The notes under the pieces were generated by a model. The model was not told the origin of the DNA and made no database searches. It was given only the letters and a program-made list of their open reading frames with translations. A stretch of DNA of 64,000 bases. Source: Accumulibacter jenkinsii (GTDB lineage Bacteria; Pseudomonadota; Gammaproteobacteria; Burkholderiales; Rhodocyclaceae). The translations under genes and the position numbers were made by a program. Shown here one piece after another: positions 52,556-61,389 of this stretch (within the stretch, counting starts at the first letter, position 1; every line of letters begins with the position of its first letter). Location of the stretch: positions 1,612,001 to 1,676,000 of the forward strand of contig JAZKUF010000001.1 in assembly GCA_036625225.1 (NCBI GenBank), written 5' to 3'.

Positions 52556-54028
52556 ATGAAGCCAGCAATGCCCACAACAGAGCCTCAGTCCATGGCCGAA
52601 CCTCTCCCTCCACCGAACTCCTTGCCCGGTCGCCGCAAGTGCCCGACGCGGATCGAAGGACTCGACCAGATTCTCGAGGGCGGCCTGCCGGTCGGGCGGA
52701 CGACGCTGATCGCCGGCGGCCCCGGGACCGGCAAGAGCCTTTTTGGCCTCGAGTTCCTCATCCGCAACGCGCTGGCCGGCGAAGCGGGGATCTTCGTCTC
52801 CTTCGAAGAACAGGCGAGCGCCCTGCGCGACAACGCCGCCACTCTCGGCTGGGCACTCACGCCGCTCGAGCAGAGCGGCAAACTATTTCTGTTCGAGGCC
52901 GGCGTAGACCCGAGAGCGGTCGTCACCGGCGAGTTCGGCCTGCAGGCCTTTCTCTCGATCCTCGCGCGCAAGCTCAAGGTGATGAATGCGCACCTCGTCG
53001 TCATCGACGCGATCGACCTCGTGTTGACGCTGATGAACGACCCGGTCCACGAGCGCAACGAACTCCTGGCGCTGCAGCAATGGCTGACGAAAAACGATCT
53101 GACCGTGCTGATGACGGTCAAGGCCCAGTACACCGCCGAACAGACGCGGCAGTACCAGTTCCTCGACTACCTGGTCGACTGCGTGATCTGCCTCGACAAC
53201 CGCCTGATCGGCCAGTTGAGCACGCGCCGGCTGCACGTCGCCAAATACCGCGGATCGGGCTTCGGCTCGAACGAATATCCCTTCGTGATCGCGCCGCCCG
53301 GCATCACGCTGCTGCCGATTTCGATGCTGGAGCTGAGCCACCAGCCGCTCGGCGCGAAGTTCCCGTCCGGCGTCGCCGGGCTTGATCCCCTCCTGGGCGG
53401 CGGCTTCCGACGGGCGAGCAGCATCCTCGTCTCCGGCTGCACCGGCTCCGGCAAGACCATCCTGAGCGGCACTTTTGCGCAGGCCGCCGGCACACGCGGC
53501 GAAAAGGTGTTGTACGTGAGTTTCGAAGAATCGGCCGCCGCCTTGTCGTCGTCGATGACCAGCTGCGGCATCGATCTCTCCTCGGCCATCGCCGCCGGCA
53601 GCGTGTACCTGTTGACGTCGATGCCGGAATCGATGGGCGCCGAGCAGCACCTGGTGAGGATCCTTGCCCTCCTCCGGGCGCTGCAGCCGCACTTTCTCAT
53701 CCTGGAATCCGCTTCGGCGTGCCAGCGCATGGGCACCCCTCAGGCCGCTTTCGAATTTCTCGTCCGCCTGATCAATCGCTGCAAGGAAGCCGGCATCACC
53801 ATCCTGATCACCAATCAGACTTCGGGCTTCATGCAGACGCACGAAATCAGCGGCATCGGCATTTCGTCGATCATCGACACGATCCTCGTCCTGCGTCTCG
53901 TCGAACAGGGCGACGAAATGCGCCGGCAGCTGCTGGTGATGAAAGCGCGCGGCTCCCACCACTCGCCGTGCTACCACCATTTCCTGATCACCGACCGGGG
54001 TATCGTGCTCGATCAGGAGTGCCATTGA
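52556..54028 (+). CDS. kaiC: KaiC-family ATPase with two RecA-like domains
   Basis: A 490-residue KaiC-type protein. CI domain: GLDQILEGGLP, P-loop GGPGTGKS (54-61), catalytic Glu pair in FVSFEEQA (84-85) and LVVIDAIDLVL. CII domain: GLDPLLGGGF, P-loop GCTGSGKT (294-301) and YVSFEESAAAL. The segment matching the cyanobacterial phosphosites Ser431/Thr432 reads ISSIIDTI, with Ser437 and Ser438 here, so autophosphorylation is possible. No kaiA is near. The start is uncertain: ATG at 52556, 52568 and 52592 are all in frame and none has a good ribosome site. It is followed at once by kaiB and a GGDEF gene. Confidence 0.92.
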   Translation: MKPAMPTTEPQSMAEPLPPPNSLPGRRKCPTRIEGLDQILEGGLPVGRTTLIAGGPGTGKSLFGLEFLIRNALAGEAGIFVSFEEQASALRDNAATLGWALTPLEQSGKLFLFEAGVDPRAVVTGEFGLQAFLSILARKLKVMNAHLVVIDAIDLVLTLMNDPVHERNELLALQQWLTKNDLTVLMTVKAQYTAEQTRQYQFLDYLVDCVICLDNRLIGQLSTRRLHVAKYRGSGFGSNEYPFVIAPPGITLLPISMLELSHQPLGAKFPSGVAGLDPLLGGGFRRASSILVSGCTGSGKTILSGTFAQAAGTRGEKVLYVSFEESAAALSSSMTSCGIDLSSAIAAGSVYLLTSMPESMGAEQHLVRILALLRALQPHFLILESASACQRMGTPQAAFEFLVRLINRCKEAGITILITNQTSGFMQTHEISGIGISSIIDTILVLRLVEQGDEMRRQLLVMKARGSHHSPCYHHFLITDRGIVLDQECH

Positions 54029-54029
54029 G

Positions 54030-54320
54030 ATGATGCCAGGCGATTACCAGTTCCGGCTCTTCGTGGCCGGTGGCGAAGCCAATTCACGCCTCGCCGAGCA
54101 GAACCTGCGAGCGCTCTGCAACGAGCGACTGTCCGGCTGCCATCACATCGAGGTGGTCGACGTGCTGCAGGATTTCGAGGCCGCCCTGGAGGCCCGGATC
54201 ATGGTCGCCCCGACGCTCCTGATGGTGGCCCCGTGGCCAGCCACCTTCTATGGCACGCTCTCGAACCAGGCAAAGCTCCTCGCCGTGCTGGCGCTCGAAG
54301 GAGACGATCATCGATCCTGA
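54030..54320 (+). CDS. kaiB: KaiB-like protein
   Basis: A 96-residue thioredoxin-like KaiB relative. It shows FRLFVAGGEANSRLAEQNLRAL, HIEVVDVLQDFEAALEARIMVAPTLL with the conserved Pro, and GTLSNQAKLLAVLAL, aligning well with KaiB through the fold-switch region. In cyanobacteria KaiB binds the phosphorylated CI ring of KaiC. Only one base separates it from the kaiC stop, so they are coupled. Confidence 0.9.
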   Translation: MMPGDYQFRLFVAGGEANSRLAEQNLRALCNERLSGCHHIEVVDVLQDFEAALEARIMVAPTLLMVAPWPATFYGTLSNQAKLLAVLALEGDDHRS

Positions 54321-54321
54321 A

Positions 54322-55404
54322 ATGGATTCAGCCGATCTGCTCGGCCGGCTGCAGAGGGCCGAGGCCATCCTCGAGACCCTCGGGCGCCAGGAGGCCGACG
54401 CCATTCTCGGCAGCGACGGGGTGATGTTGATGTATGGGCACGAAGCGCGCGAGAAGGAACGGCAGAGCCGGGAAGCGCTGCGCCAGAGTGAGCAGCGTTT
54501 TCGCACGATGGCCAACGCGGCGCCGGTGCTGATCTGGCTCGCCGGCCCCGATGGACGCCGGATCTGGTTCAATCAGCGCTGGCTCGACTTCACCGGCCAG
54601 ACCCTGGCAGACGAGTGCAGCCACTGGACCACCGGCGTTCATGCCGACGACCTGGCGCGTGGCCTGCCGGGCCTGCTCGACAGCGCTGACCCCCTGGCCG
54701 AATTTGAAACCGAATATCGCTTGCAGAACGCCGACGGACAATACCGCTGGCTGCTCGAACGGGGCGTTCCGCACCACGGGCCGGACGGCGAATTCCTCGG
54801 CCATATCGGCTCCTGTGTCGACATCACTCTGCGCAAGGCGGCAGAAAACGAGTACCGGACGCTGGCCTATTACGACCCCCTCACCGGCCTCGCCAACCGG
54901 CGCTGTCTTTTCGAGCGGCTGGCGCAGGCGCTCGCAGCGAGTTCACGCCATCATCGCGAGGGCGCCCTGCTGTTCATCGACCTCGACGATTTCAAGCACA
55001 TCAACGACACCCTGGGTCACCAGAACGGCGACCGCCTGCTGCAGGAAGTCGCCCGCCGTCTGGGCACCTGCATCCGCCACGGTGACACCCTGGCCCGCCT
55101 GGGCGGCGATGAATTCGTGGTGATGCTGGAGTATCTCTGCGAAAACCACGAGCAGGCGCTGGCGCAGGCCCGCCGGGTGGCGGAAAACATCCTCACCCAC
55201 CTCTGCGCACCGTATCTGCTCGACGGACACCAGTGCACGAGCACGCCAAGCGTCGGTCTCACGCTCTTCAAGGGGCACCGGCAGACCCCCGATGAAGTGC
55301 TGCGCCAGGCCGATCACGCGATGTACGAAGCCAAGCAGGCGGGTCGCAAAACGCTGCGCCTGTTCGATCCGGAAGGGTTACCGCAGCCGCCTCAGCTGCG
55401 GTAG
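54322..55404 (+). CDS. PAS-GGDEF diguanylate cyclase, third gene of the kai operon
   Basis: A 360-residue soluble signalling protein. A short coiled helix at the N-terminus (RLQRAEAILETLGRQEADAIL) leads to a PAS domain (about 55-175, RFRTMANAAPVLIWLAGPDGRRIWFN, with a PAC motif DITLRKAAENEYR), then a GGDEF domain with intact RLGGDEF (GGDEF at 261-265) and an inhibitory-site RHGD five residues before it. It should make cyclic-di-GMP under product inhibition. No membrane segment, so the signal is cytosolic. It starts one base after the kaiB stop, which argues that KaiBC output controls or is read by c-di-GMP. Confidence 0.93.
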   Translation: MDSADLLGRLQRAEAILETLGRQEADAILGSDGVMLMYGHEAREKERQSREALRQSEQRFRTMANAAPVLIWLAGPDGRRIWFNQRWLDFTGQTLADECSHWTTGVHADDLARGLPGLLDSADPLAEFETEYRLQNADGQYRWLLERGVPHHGPDGEFLGHIGSCVDITLRKAAENEYRTLAYYDPLTGLANRRCLFERLAQALAASSRHHREGALLFIDLDDFKHINDTLGHQNGDRLLQEVARRLGTCIRHGDTLARLGGDEFVVMLEYLCENHEQALAQARRVAENILTHLCAPYLLDGHQCTSTPSVGLTLFKGHRQTPDEVLRQADHAMYEAKQAGRKTLRLFDPEGLPQPPQLR

Positions 55405-55545
55405 CCCGGATCGCTGCGTTCGAGTCGGCGCAGCAGTGCCGGCCAGGCCAGCCCGCCGCCGCGCTGAGGCGGCATGGGAGTCATGGTCAAAGGGGCTGGG
55501 GTGGTGGCATGATGGGCAACCCCTACACCTTCAGAGGAAAGACCC

Positions 55546-56424
55546 ATGACCGGCCATAGCGATTCCGACCGCCCCGTTCCCGCCGTCCCCTGCAGCCGCC
55601 GCCAGTTCGTCGTCAGCGCGCTGGGCGCCGGCTTCGCCCTCGCCGTGCAACCGCTTGCCGCGCAGTCCTTCATCACCACCGACAGCACTGGCCTCACCGC
55701 CGGCGAAATCCAGGTGCCGGCCGCCGGCGGCGACCTGCCGGCCTATCGCGCGCAACCGGCAAGCGGCAGCCATTGGCCGGTGGTCCTCGTCGTGCAGGAG
55801 ATCTTCGGCGTCCATGACTACATCAAGGATGTCTGCCGGCGGCTGGCGAAGAGCGGTTACCAGGCGATCGCTCCCGAGCTCTATGCGCGCCAGGGCGATC
55901 CGCGGCAGTCCAGCAACGTCCAGGAAGTGCTGACCCAAATCGTCGCCAGGGTCCCCGATGCGCAGGTATTGGGTGACCTCGACGCCTGCGTCGCCTGGGC
56001 GAGTGCGCATGGCGGCAACGTCGGCCGGCTCGGCATCACCGGTTTCTGCTGGGGTGGTCGCATCACCTGGCTGTACGCCGCGCACAACCCGCAGCTCAAG
56101 GCCGGCGTCGCCTGGTATGGCAAACTCGTCGGCGAGGCCAGCGCCCTGACGCCGCAGCAGCCGATCGACCTCGCCGCCCGCCTGCACGCGCCGGTGCTCG
56201 GGCTCTACGGCGGCCGCGATCCAAACATTCCGGCCGAAACCGTCGAGCAGATGAAGAAAGCCCTCGCCAGCGCCGACAATCCGGCGAGCAAAGCGTCGAC
56301 GATCCACGTCTACGAAAAGGCCTCGCACGCTTTCCATGCCGATTACCGGCCGAGCTACCGCCAGGATGAAGCCGAAGATGGCTGGCGCCGCCTGCAGGCG
56401 TGGTTCCGCGAGCACGGCGTCTGA
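55546..56424 (+). CDS. Tat-exported dienelactone hydrolase family protein
   Basis: A 292-residue hydrolase. The N-terminus has a twin-Arg signal (CSRRQFVVSALGAGFALA up to LAAQ), so it is exported folded. The DLH fold has VVLVVQEIFGVHDYIKD near residue 85, the Cys nucleophile in GITGFCWGGR near residue 165, the Asp in LGLYGGRDPNIP and the His in YEKASHAFHAD. Real substrate unknown; most exported relatives are not true dienelactone hydrolases. Ribosome site AGAGGAAAG lies before ATG. Confidence 0.88.
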   Translation: MTGHSDSDRPVPAVPCSRRQFVVSALGAGFALAVQPLAAQSFITTDSTGLTAGEIQVPAAGGDLPAYRAQPASGSHWPVVLVVQEIFGVHDYIKDVCRRLAKSGYQAIAPELYARQGDPRQSSNVQEVLTQIVARVPDAQVLGDLDACVAWASAHGGNVGRLGITGFCWGGRITWLYAAHNPQLKAGVAWYGKLVGEASALTPQQPIDLAARLHAPVLGLYGGRDPNIPAETVEQMKKALASADNPASKASTIHVYEKASHAFHADYRPSYRQDEAEDGWRRLQAWFREHGV

Positions 56425-56500
56425 CCGGGAAGAGCGCCGGCCGCCGGCGCCGCGAAGAACCCGCTGGCGTCGACCGCGTGCGGCCCGGCAAAAGCTGCGT

Positions 56501-57376
56501 TCAGGCGCGAACCGGCCAGCGCAGCACACCGGTCGCGAGCGCCGTGCCGAAGACGACGATCGCGCCGCCGACGAGCATGCCGGCGTCGAGCTTCTCGGCG
56601 AGCAGCAGGCTGCCCCAGAGGATGCCGAAAAGCGGGATCAGGAAGGTCACGGTGACCGCGCGCGCGGCGCCGACGTTGGCGATCAGGCGGAAGAAGAGGA
56701 GAAAGGCGAGCGCCGTGCAGCCGACGCCGAGGGCGATCGCCGCCAGCCACGCCATCAGGCCGGGTTGAACGGTCGGCCAGAACCACAGGGCGAAAGGCAG
56801 CAGGAGGATGGCGGCGACGATCTGCGAGCCGGCCGCGCTGACCAGCGCCGAAACGCCGCCGAGCAGTTGCCGGGTCAGGTTGGCGGCGAGGCCATAGGAC
56901 AGGGTCGCCAGCAGCATGGCAACGATCGCCCAGCCGCTGCCGCCGGGCTTGAAATCGGCCTGGTCGGCGGCGAGCAGGAGAACGCCGGCAAAACCGACGG
57001 CCAGCCCGGCTGCACGCGAGGCGCCGAGCCGCTCGCGCAACCAGACGGCAGCGATCAGGGCGGTGAAGATCGGCACCGTGGCGTTGAGGATGGACGCGAG
57101 GCCAGCGGTGATCGACAGCATCGCCCAGGCGATCAGGACGAAGGGCAGGGCCGAGCCGAAAATGCCGATCACCACGATGCCCAAGCCGTTCTCGCGCAAG
57201 GCCCCGACCTGCCGACGCAGGACCAGCAGAGGCGCCAGGCAGAGCGCGGCGATGGCGACCCGCAGCCAGATCAGCGCCAGCGGACCGAAGGCCGGCGCAG
57301 CATAACGCATGAACAGGAAGGAGCCACCCCAGAGCGCGGCGAGCAGAATCAGGTCAATCAGGTCGCGCGGTCGCAT
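56501..57376 (-). CDS. EamA/DMT-family exporter
   Basis: A 291-residue protein with ten predicted membrane helices in two EamA repeats: LIDLILLAALWGGSFLFMRYAAPAFGP at the start and a second repeat from about residue 145. Family members export amino acids or other metabolites; the substrate is not shown. It lies downstream of a broken second EamA gene and DUF1272, all on the minus strand, so this was probably a three-gene operon. Confidence 0.88.
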   Translation of the reverse strand: MRPRDLIDLILLAALWGGSFLFMRYAAPAFGPLALIWLRVAIAALCLAPLLVLRRQVGALRENGLGIVVIGIFGSALPFVLIAWAMLSITAGLASILNATVPIFTALIAAVWLRERLGASRAAGLAVGFAGVLLLAADQADFKPGGSGWAIVAMLLATLSYGLAANLTRQLLGGVSALVSAAGSQIVAAILLLPFALWFWPTVQPGLMAWLAAIALGVGCTALAFLLFFRLIANVGAARAVTVTFLIPLFGILWGSLLLAEKLDAGMLVGGAIVVFGTALATGVLRWPVRA

Positions 57377-57584
57377 CGGGGAGGATTTCCTTGCCGGGTC
57401 CGGCGAGTTCCCCGCCGCAGGGTGAAAAAAAGGATTCGCAGCATATTACCCGTGGCCCCTCGCGCGCAAGCAGGAAAGCAGGAATCACTCGGGTTTCGCT
57501 TGTTCAGCCGATCTTTGCTCGTCGCTGGTGAGCGCGCTGGGCGCTTGGGGGCCATTTTCGTGGCGCTGCCAGACGCGCCGGAAA

Positions 57585-57689
57585 TTGCGGGCGGCGGCAC
57601 TTCGGCAAGACCGCTCTTCTTGATGACCGCGAAGTTGCCCCCCAGACGGCGACCACCAGCAGCGTCAGGGCAAGATCGAGCGGACGCAC
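57585..57689 (-). pseudogene. 5' fragment of a second EamA-type transporter gene
   Basis: From GTG at 57689 the frame reads MRPLDLALTLLVVAVWG, a typical EamA start. One G is missing from a G-run, and the match resumes in the next frame with NFAVIKKSGLAEVPP, then ends. About 250 residues of the gene are gone; the DNA to 57485 contains only a short unrelated open end (SALTSDEQRSAEQAKPE then stop) that might be the old C-terminus. It starts 4 bases after the DUF1272 stop. Confidence 0.75.
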
Positions 57690-57693
57690 CGCT

Positions 57694-57960
57694 TCAGTCC
57701 ACGGCCGTCCGGGTGGGCGACTGCGGCGTGCCACCGGTGGCGATGACCCGCCGCGTGGACGCCGGCGACGAAAGCAGCCGATCCGGCGGGCGAATCGGCC
57801 GGCGCAGCAATTCGCCGCCGCAATTGGGGCAGCGGCCGGCCAGCCGGCCCTGCGCGCAGTCAGCGCAGAAGGTACATTCGAAAGAGCAGATCATCGCCTG
57901 GGTCGAGTCGGGCGGCAGGTCGCAATCGCAGCCTTCGCAGTTCGGTCGCAGTTCAAGCAT
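57694..57960 (-). CDS. DUF1272 zinc-ribbon protein
   Basis: An 88-residue protein with the DUF1272 pattern: MLELRPNCEGCDCDLPPDST, ICSFECTFCADCA and RCPNCGGELLRRPIRP. The eight or more Cys likely bind one or two zinc ions. The C-terminal 15 residues extend past the usual family end. Start at 57960 is the family N-terminus; the upstream frame is not. Function unknown; relatives often lie beside EamA transporters, as here. Confidence 0.88.
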   Translation of the reverse strand: MLELRPNCEGCDCDLPPDSTQAMICSFECTFCADCAQGRLAGRCPNCGGELLRRPIRPPDRLLSSPASTRRVIATGGTPQSPTRTAVD

Positions 57961-58058
57961 CGTTATCCTTGAGGCCGGCGAGACCGTCGTCGACGCCGGA
58001 TTGATTGTGCGACAACGGGCGCGATCGGCTCGTGGTCGCGAATTTGGCTCTCGCCGTG

Positions 58059-58107
58059 GCAAACAAAACCGCAGGCGCTGCCGGAGCAGGCCTGCGGTTT
58101 TGTTTGC
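58059..58107. terminator. Strong bidirectional terminator
   Basis: GCAAACAAAACCGCAGGC at 58059-58076 is the exact reverse complement of 58090-58107, an 18-base perfect stem with a 13-base loop. The stem flanks carry TTTTGTTT on one strand and AAACAAAA on the other, so it can terminate transcripts from both sides: those of the aquaporin gene (ending 58207, minus strand) and any plus-strand read-through. It isolates DUF1272 from the aquaporin transcript. Confidence 0.85.
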
Positions 58108-58206
58108 GCTTGCACGGCGCTTTCAGTGTTGCGCGCTGATCGTCGGGTGCGCCCGGGGGAGGTGCGGTCCGGCAAAAGGCTGCCTCGGGCTTGCTGTCTC
58201 TGTCTT

Positions 58207-58971
58207 TCAGCTCGCGGCCGGGACCACGGACTTCTGAACATCGCGCGACACGCCGGAGATCACCCCGTAGATGAGGGCGCCGATGATCGCGCCGACGATG
58301 GGCGCCACCCAGAACAGCCAGACCTGGCCCAGGGCGGCCGGTTGCCCATTGAGGAACAGGATCAAGGCCGGCCCGGTGCTGCGTGCGGGGTTGACCGAGG
58401 TGTTGGTGACCGGGATCGAGATCAGGTGGATCAAGGTGAGTCCGAGCCCAATCGCCAACCCGGCGAAACCGGCGGAGGCGGCCTTGTCGGTCGCGCCGAG
58501 GATGATGATCAGGAACATCGCGGTCATCACCACCTCGGTGACCAGCGCCGCCATCATGGTGTACTTGCCGGGAGACAGGTCGCCGAAACCATTGACCGCG
58601 AGGCTGTTGGCGGCGAGCGCGAAACCTTCGTGGCCGCTGGCGATGATCAGCAGGACAAAGGCGGCGGCGATGGCGCCGAGCACCTGAGCGACGATGTAGG
58701 CAGGCAGTTCGGCGAAGCTGAAGCGTCCACCCACCGCCAGCCCGACCGACACCGCCGGATTGAGGTGGCAGCCGGAAATGTGGCCAATGGCGTAGGCCAT
58801 GGTCAGGACCGTCAGGCCGAAGGCGAGCGCCACACCGGCAAAGGCGATGCCGAGGTTGCCGGCGGTCGGGTGCAGGAAGACGGCGGCGAGAACGGCACTG
58901 CCACAGCCGCCGAGAACCAGCCAGAAGGTACCGATCAGCTCGGCCAGGGAACGTTGAAATAGGGGCATCAT
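58207..58971 (-). CDS. Aquaporin, AqpZ-type
   Basis: A 254-residue MIP-family channel with six membrane helices and the two NPA boxes: HLNPAVSVG near residue 68 and VNPARSTGPAL near residue 190, the latter with the selectivity-filter Arg. The Phe/His/Thr-type filter cannot be fully assigned by eye, but length and look fit water channels better than glycerol facilitators. ATG at 58971 (or 58968) has AAGGAGA upstream. Transcription ends at the terminator 100 bases downstream. Confidence 0.92.
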   Translation of the reverse strand: MMPLFQRSLAELIGTFWLVLGGCGSAVLAAVFLHPTAGNLGIAFAGVALAFGLTVLTMAYAIGHISGCHLNPAVSVGLAVGGRFSFAELPAYIVAQVLGAIAAAFVLLIIASGHEGFALAANSLAVNGFGDLSPGKYTMMAALVTEVVMTAMFLIIILGATDKAASAGFAGLAIGLGLTLIHLISIPVTNTSVNPARSTGPALILFLNGQPAALGQVWLFWVAPIVGAIIGALIYGVISGVSRDVQKSVVPAAS

Positions 58972-59247
58972 CGAGTCTCCTTGTCAGGGTTACGAGTGGA
59001 TCGGGGTGAAGACCAATGACCTGGTGTCCCGATCGAGTAAGGGTGAGTTACCTGCGATCCTGCTCAGTCGTCGTGCCTGGCGGAGGCCCGCTGCATGCGG
59101 TCCCGGCTGGCAATGTTCATTGTATCAGCGGATTGGCGTTTGGTAACGGTTTGTTGCGCGCTCTCAGCCATCCCCATTCAAGACGGTCATGGCAGGAAAG
59201 TCCCGACGCGTGCTCGGTGCTTTTTTGTCCTGGATTCAAAGCCAAAG

Positions 59248-59913
59248 TCAATCGCCACCGCAACCGCCGCCACCGCAGCCGCCGTCAGCCGCCGAACCGT
59301 CGCCGTCGCCATCGCTACTGCCGCCGCAACCATCGCCGCCGCAGCCGATGTGACCGGCGCAGTAAGCGCTCCCGTTACCGCTCTTCGCCGACGCCTGGCA
59401 ATCGAGCTGGTAGACGAAGCCGTCGGCGATGCCGAGCATGGCGTCGAGCGCAAAGAGGAGCGGCAGCGACTGCGGCGCTCGCGGGTCGATGCCGTCGCGT
59501 TGGCAGGCCAGGCGCCAGGCCCGCCTGATCCCGTTCTGCGCGTCGGTCGGCGTACGCATTGCCGTGGCCGGCGTGTGGTGCAGGAAACGGCCGAGGCCAC
59601 GGTCGCAGAACTGCTGATACTGGCGGGTGAACAGGATGAACTCGTGCCAGGCGTCATCGACCGCTTGCGACGGCATCGCCACCAGACGCCTGTTCGCCAT
59701 CCGGCAAAGCTGAAAGTACTCGCGCAGACCGTCGAGAACCAGCGACCGCTGCTCTTCACTCAATTGGGGACGCCGTGCGGCCAGGCGCCGGTCAAGAAAT
59801 CTGGTGTACGGGTAGTGATCGATGAACGCTTCGCGCTGGCGCAGCAGCGAACGCCACCAGAAGATCGTCGCCACGATCAGGCCGACCCCGCCCAGAACGA
59901 TCAGCAGCTTCAT
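59248..59913 (-). CDS. Gly-rich-domain-like protein with Gly/Cys tail
   Basis: A 221-residue protein: one N-terminal membrane helix (3-21), a helical domain with AVDDAWHEFILFTRQYQQFCD resembling the GRDP-type glycine-rich domain family, and a C-terminal tail of about 35 residues made mostly of Gly, Cys, Asp and Ser (CGGDGCGG, GGCGGGGCGGD). The tail could bind metal or be surface exposed. Function unknown. Confidence 0.7.
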   Translation of the reverse strand: MKLLIVLGGVGLIVATIFWWRSLLRQREAFIDHYPYTRFLDRRLAARRPQLSEEQRSLVLDGLREYFQLCRMANRRLVAMPSQAVDDAWHEFILFTRQYQQFCDRGLGRFLHHTPATAMRTPTDAQNGIRRAWRLACQRDGIDPRAPQSLPLLFALDAMLGIADGFVYQLDCQASAKSGNGSAYCAGHIGCGGDGCGGSSDGDGDGSAADGGCGGGGCGGD

Positions 59914-59937
59914 CGATGCGCTTCCCTGCTCGGCACT

Positions 59938-61389
59938 TCAGCGGGTGCTGAAGCACAGGTACTTGATCTCGAGATACTCATCGAGACCGTGCCTTGATCC
60001 TTCGCGGCCGATGCCGGACTGCTTGACGCCCCCGAAAGGCGCCACCTCGTTCGAGATGAGGCCGGTGTTGATGCCGATCATGCCGTATTCGAGCGCTTCA
60101 CCGACACGCAGGCAGCGCGCGATATCACGCGAATAGAAATAGGCGGCGAGACCGAACTCGGTATCGTTGGCCATGCCCACGGCCTGCGCCTCGTTCGCAA
60201 ACCTGAAGACCGGCGCCACCGGCCCGAAGGTTTCTTCGCGCGCGAGGCGCATTTGCGGCGTCACTTCGGCGAGCACCGTCGGCTCGAAAAAAGTGCCCCC
60301 GCGGACATGGCGGCGGCCGCCGGTGACGACGCGCGCGCCGCCGGCGACGGCGTCGGCGATATGCGCCTCGACCTTGGCGAGGCCCGCTTCGTCGATCAGC
60401 GGCCCCTGCGCGACGCCCTCCTCGCTGCCCGGGCCGACCTTGAGCGACTGCACGCGACTCGCGAGCTGCTCGACGAAGCGCTCGTAAATCCCCTCCTGGA
60501 CCAGCAGGCGGTTGGCGCAGACACAGGTCTGGCCGGTGTTGCGGTACTTGGCAACGATGGCCCCTTCGACCGCCTCGGCGAGGTCGGCGTCGTCGAATAC
60601 GATGAACGGCGCGTTGCCGCCGAGTTCGAGCGAGAGCTTCTTGATTGTCGGCGCACACTGTGCCATCAGCAGGCGACCGACTTCGGTCGAACCGGTAAAC
60701 GAAAGCTTCTGCACCACCGGGCTCGCGCACAGCACGCCACCGATCGCCAGCGGATCGCCGGTGATGACGTTGAAGACTCCCGCCGGCAGCCCCGCGTCGT
60801 GCGCCAGACGCGCCAGCGCCAGCGCCGTCAGCGGCGTCTGCTCGGCCGGCTTGACCACCACCGTGCAACCGGCGGCGAGCGCTGGCGCGACCTTGCGGGT
60901 GATCATGGCGAGCGGGAAATTCCAGGGGGTGATCGCCGCACAGACGCCGATCGGCTGGCGGATGGTCAGCAGGCGCCGGTCGCTGGTCGGGCTCGGGATC
61001 GATTCACCATAAGCGCGCTTGCCCTCCTCGGCAAACCACTCGACAAACGATGCGCCGTAAGCCACCTCGCCGCGCGCCTCGGCGATCGGCTTGCCGCATT
61101 CGGCGGTCATGAGTTGCGCCAGATCCTCGCCATTGGCAAGGATCAGTTCGTACCAGCGGCGCAGCAGGGTTGCGCGCTCCTTCGCCGTCTTCGCCTGCCA
61201 TGCCGGCAGGGCCTGAGCCGCCGCATCGATCGCGCGCGTCGTCTCGGCCGCCGCCATCAGGGGTACCTCGGCGATCATCCGGCCATCGGCAGGGTCGCTC
61301 ACCGCGAAGGTGCGACCATCGTCGGCGGCTTCCCAGCGGCCGTCCAGGTAGGCGTTCGAGCGCAGCAGGCGCGGATCGGCAAGATGCAT
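59938..61389 (-). CDS. gabD: Succinate-semialdehyde dehydrogenase, NAD(P)+-dependent
   Basis: A 483-residue aldehyde dehydrogenase. It has PWNFPLAMITRKVAPALAAG, the FTGSTEVGRLLM NAD loop, catalytic Glu in LELGGNAPFIVF near residue 255 and Cys in NTGQTCVCANR near residue 290. Sequence and length are closest to GabD-type enzymes that feed succinate semialdehyde into the TCA cycle. ATG at 61389 is chosen; MHLADPRLLRSNAYLDGRW is the family N-terminus. Divergent from the NlpC/P60 gene with 45 bases between. Confidence 0.9.
   Translation of the reverse strand: MHLADPRLLRSNAYLDGRWEAADDGRTFAVSDPADGRMIAEVPLMAAAETTRAIDAAAQALPAWQAKTAKERATLLRRWYELILANGEDLAQLMTAECGKPIAEARGEVAYGASFVEWFAEEGKRAYGESIPSPTSDRRLLTIRQPIGVCAAITPWNFPLAMITRKVAPALAAGCTVVVKPAEQTPLTALALARLAHDAGLPAGVFNVITGDPLAIGGVLCASPVVQKLSFTGSTEVGRLLMAQCAPTIKKLSLELGGNAPFIVFDDADLAEAVEGAIVAKYRNTGQTCVCANRLLVQEGIYERFVEQLASRVQSLKVGPGSEEGVAQGPLIDEAGLAKVEAHIADAVAGGARVVTGGRRHVRGGTFFEPTVLAEVTPQMRLAREETFGPVAPVFRFANEAQAVGMANDTEFGLAAYFYSRDIARCLRVGEALEYGMIGINTGLISNEVAPFGGVKQSGIGREGSRHGLDEYLEIKYLCFSTR

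Noticed and set aside
56336..58237. 633-codon plus-strand frame over EamA, DUF1272 and the terminator
   Set aside because: Runs antisense through supported minus-strand genes and a terminator; composition is low complexity.
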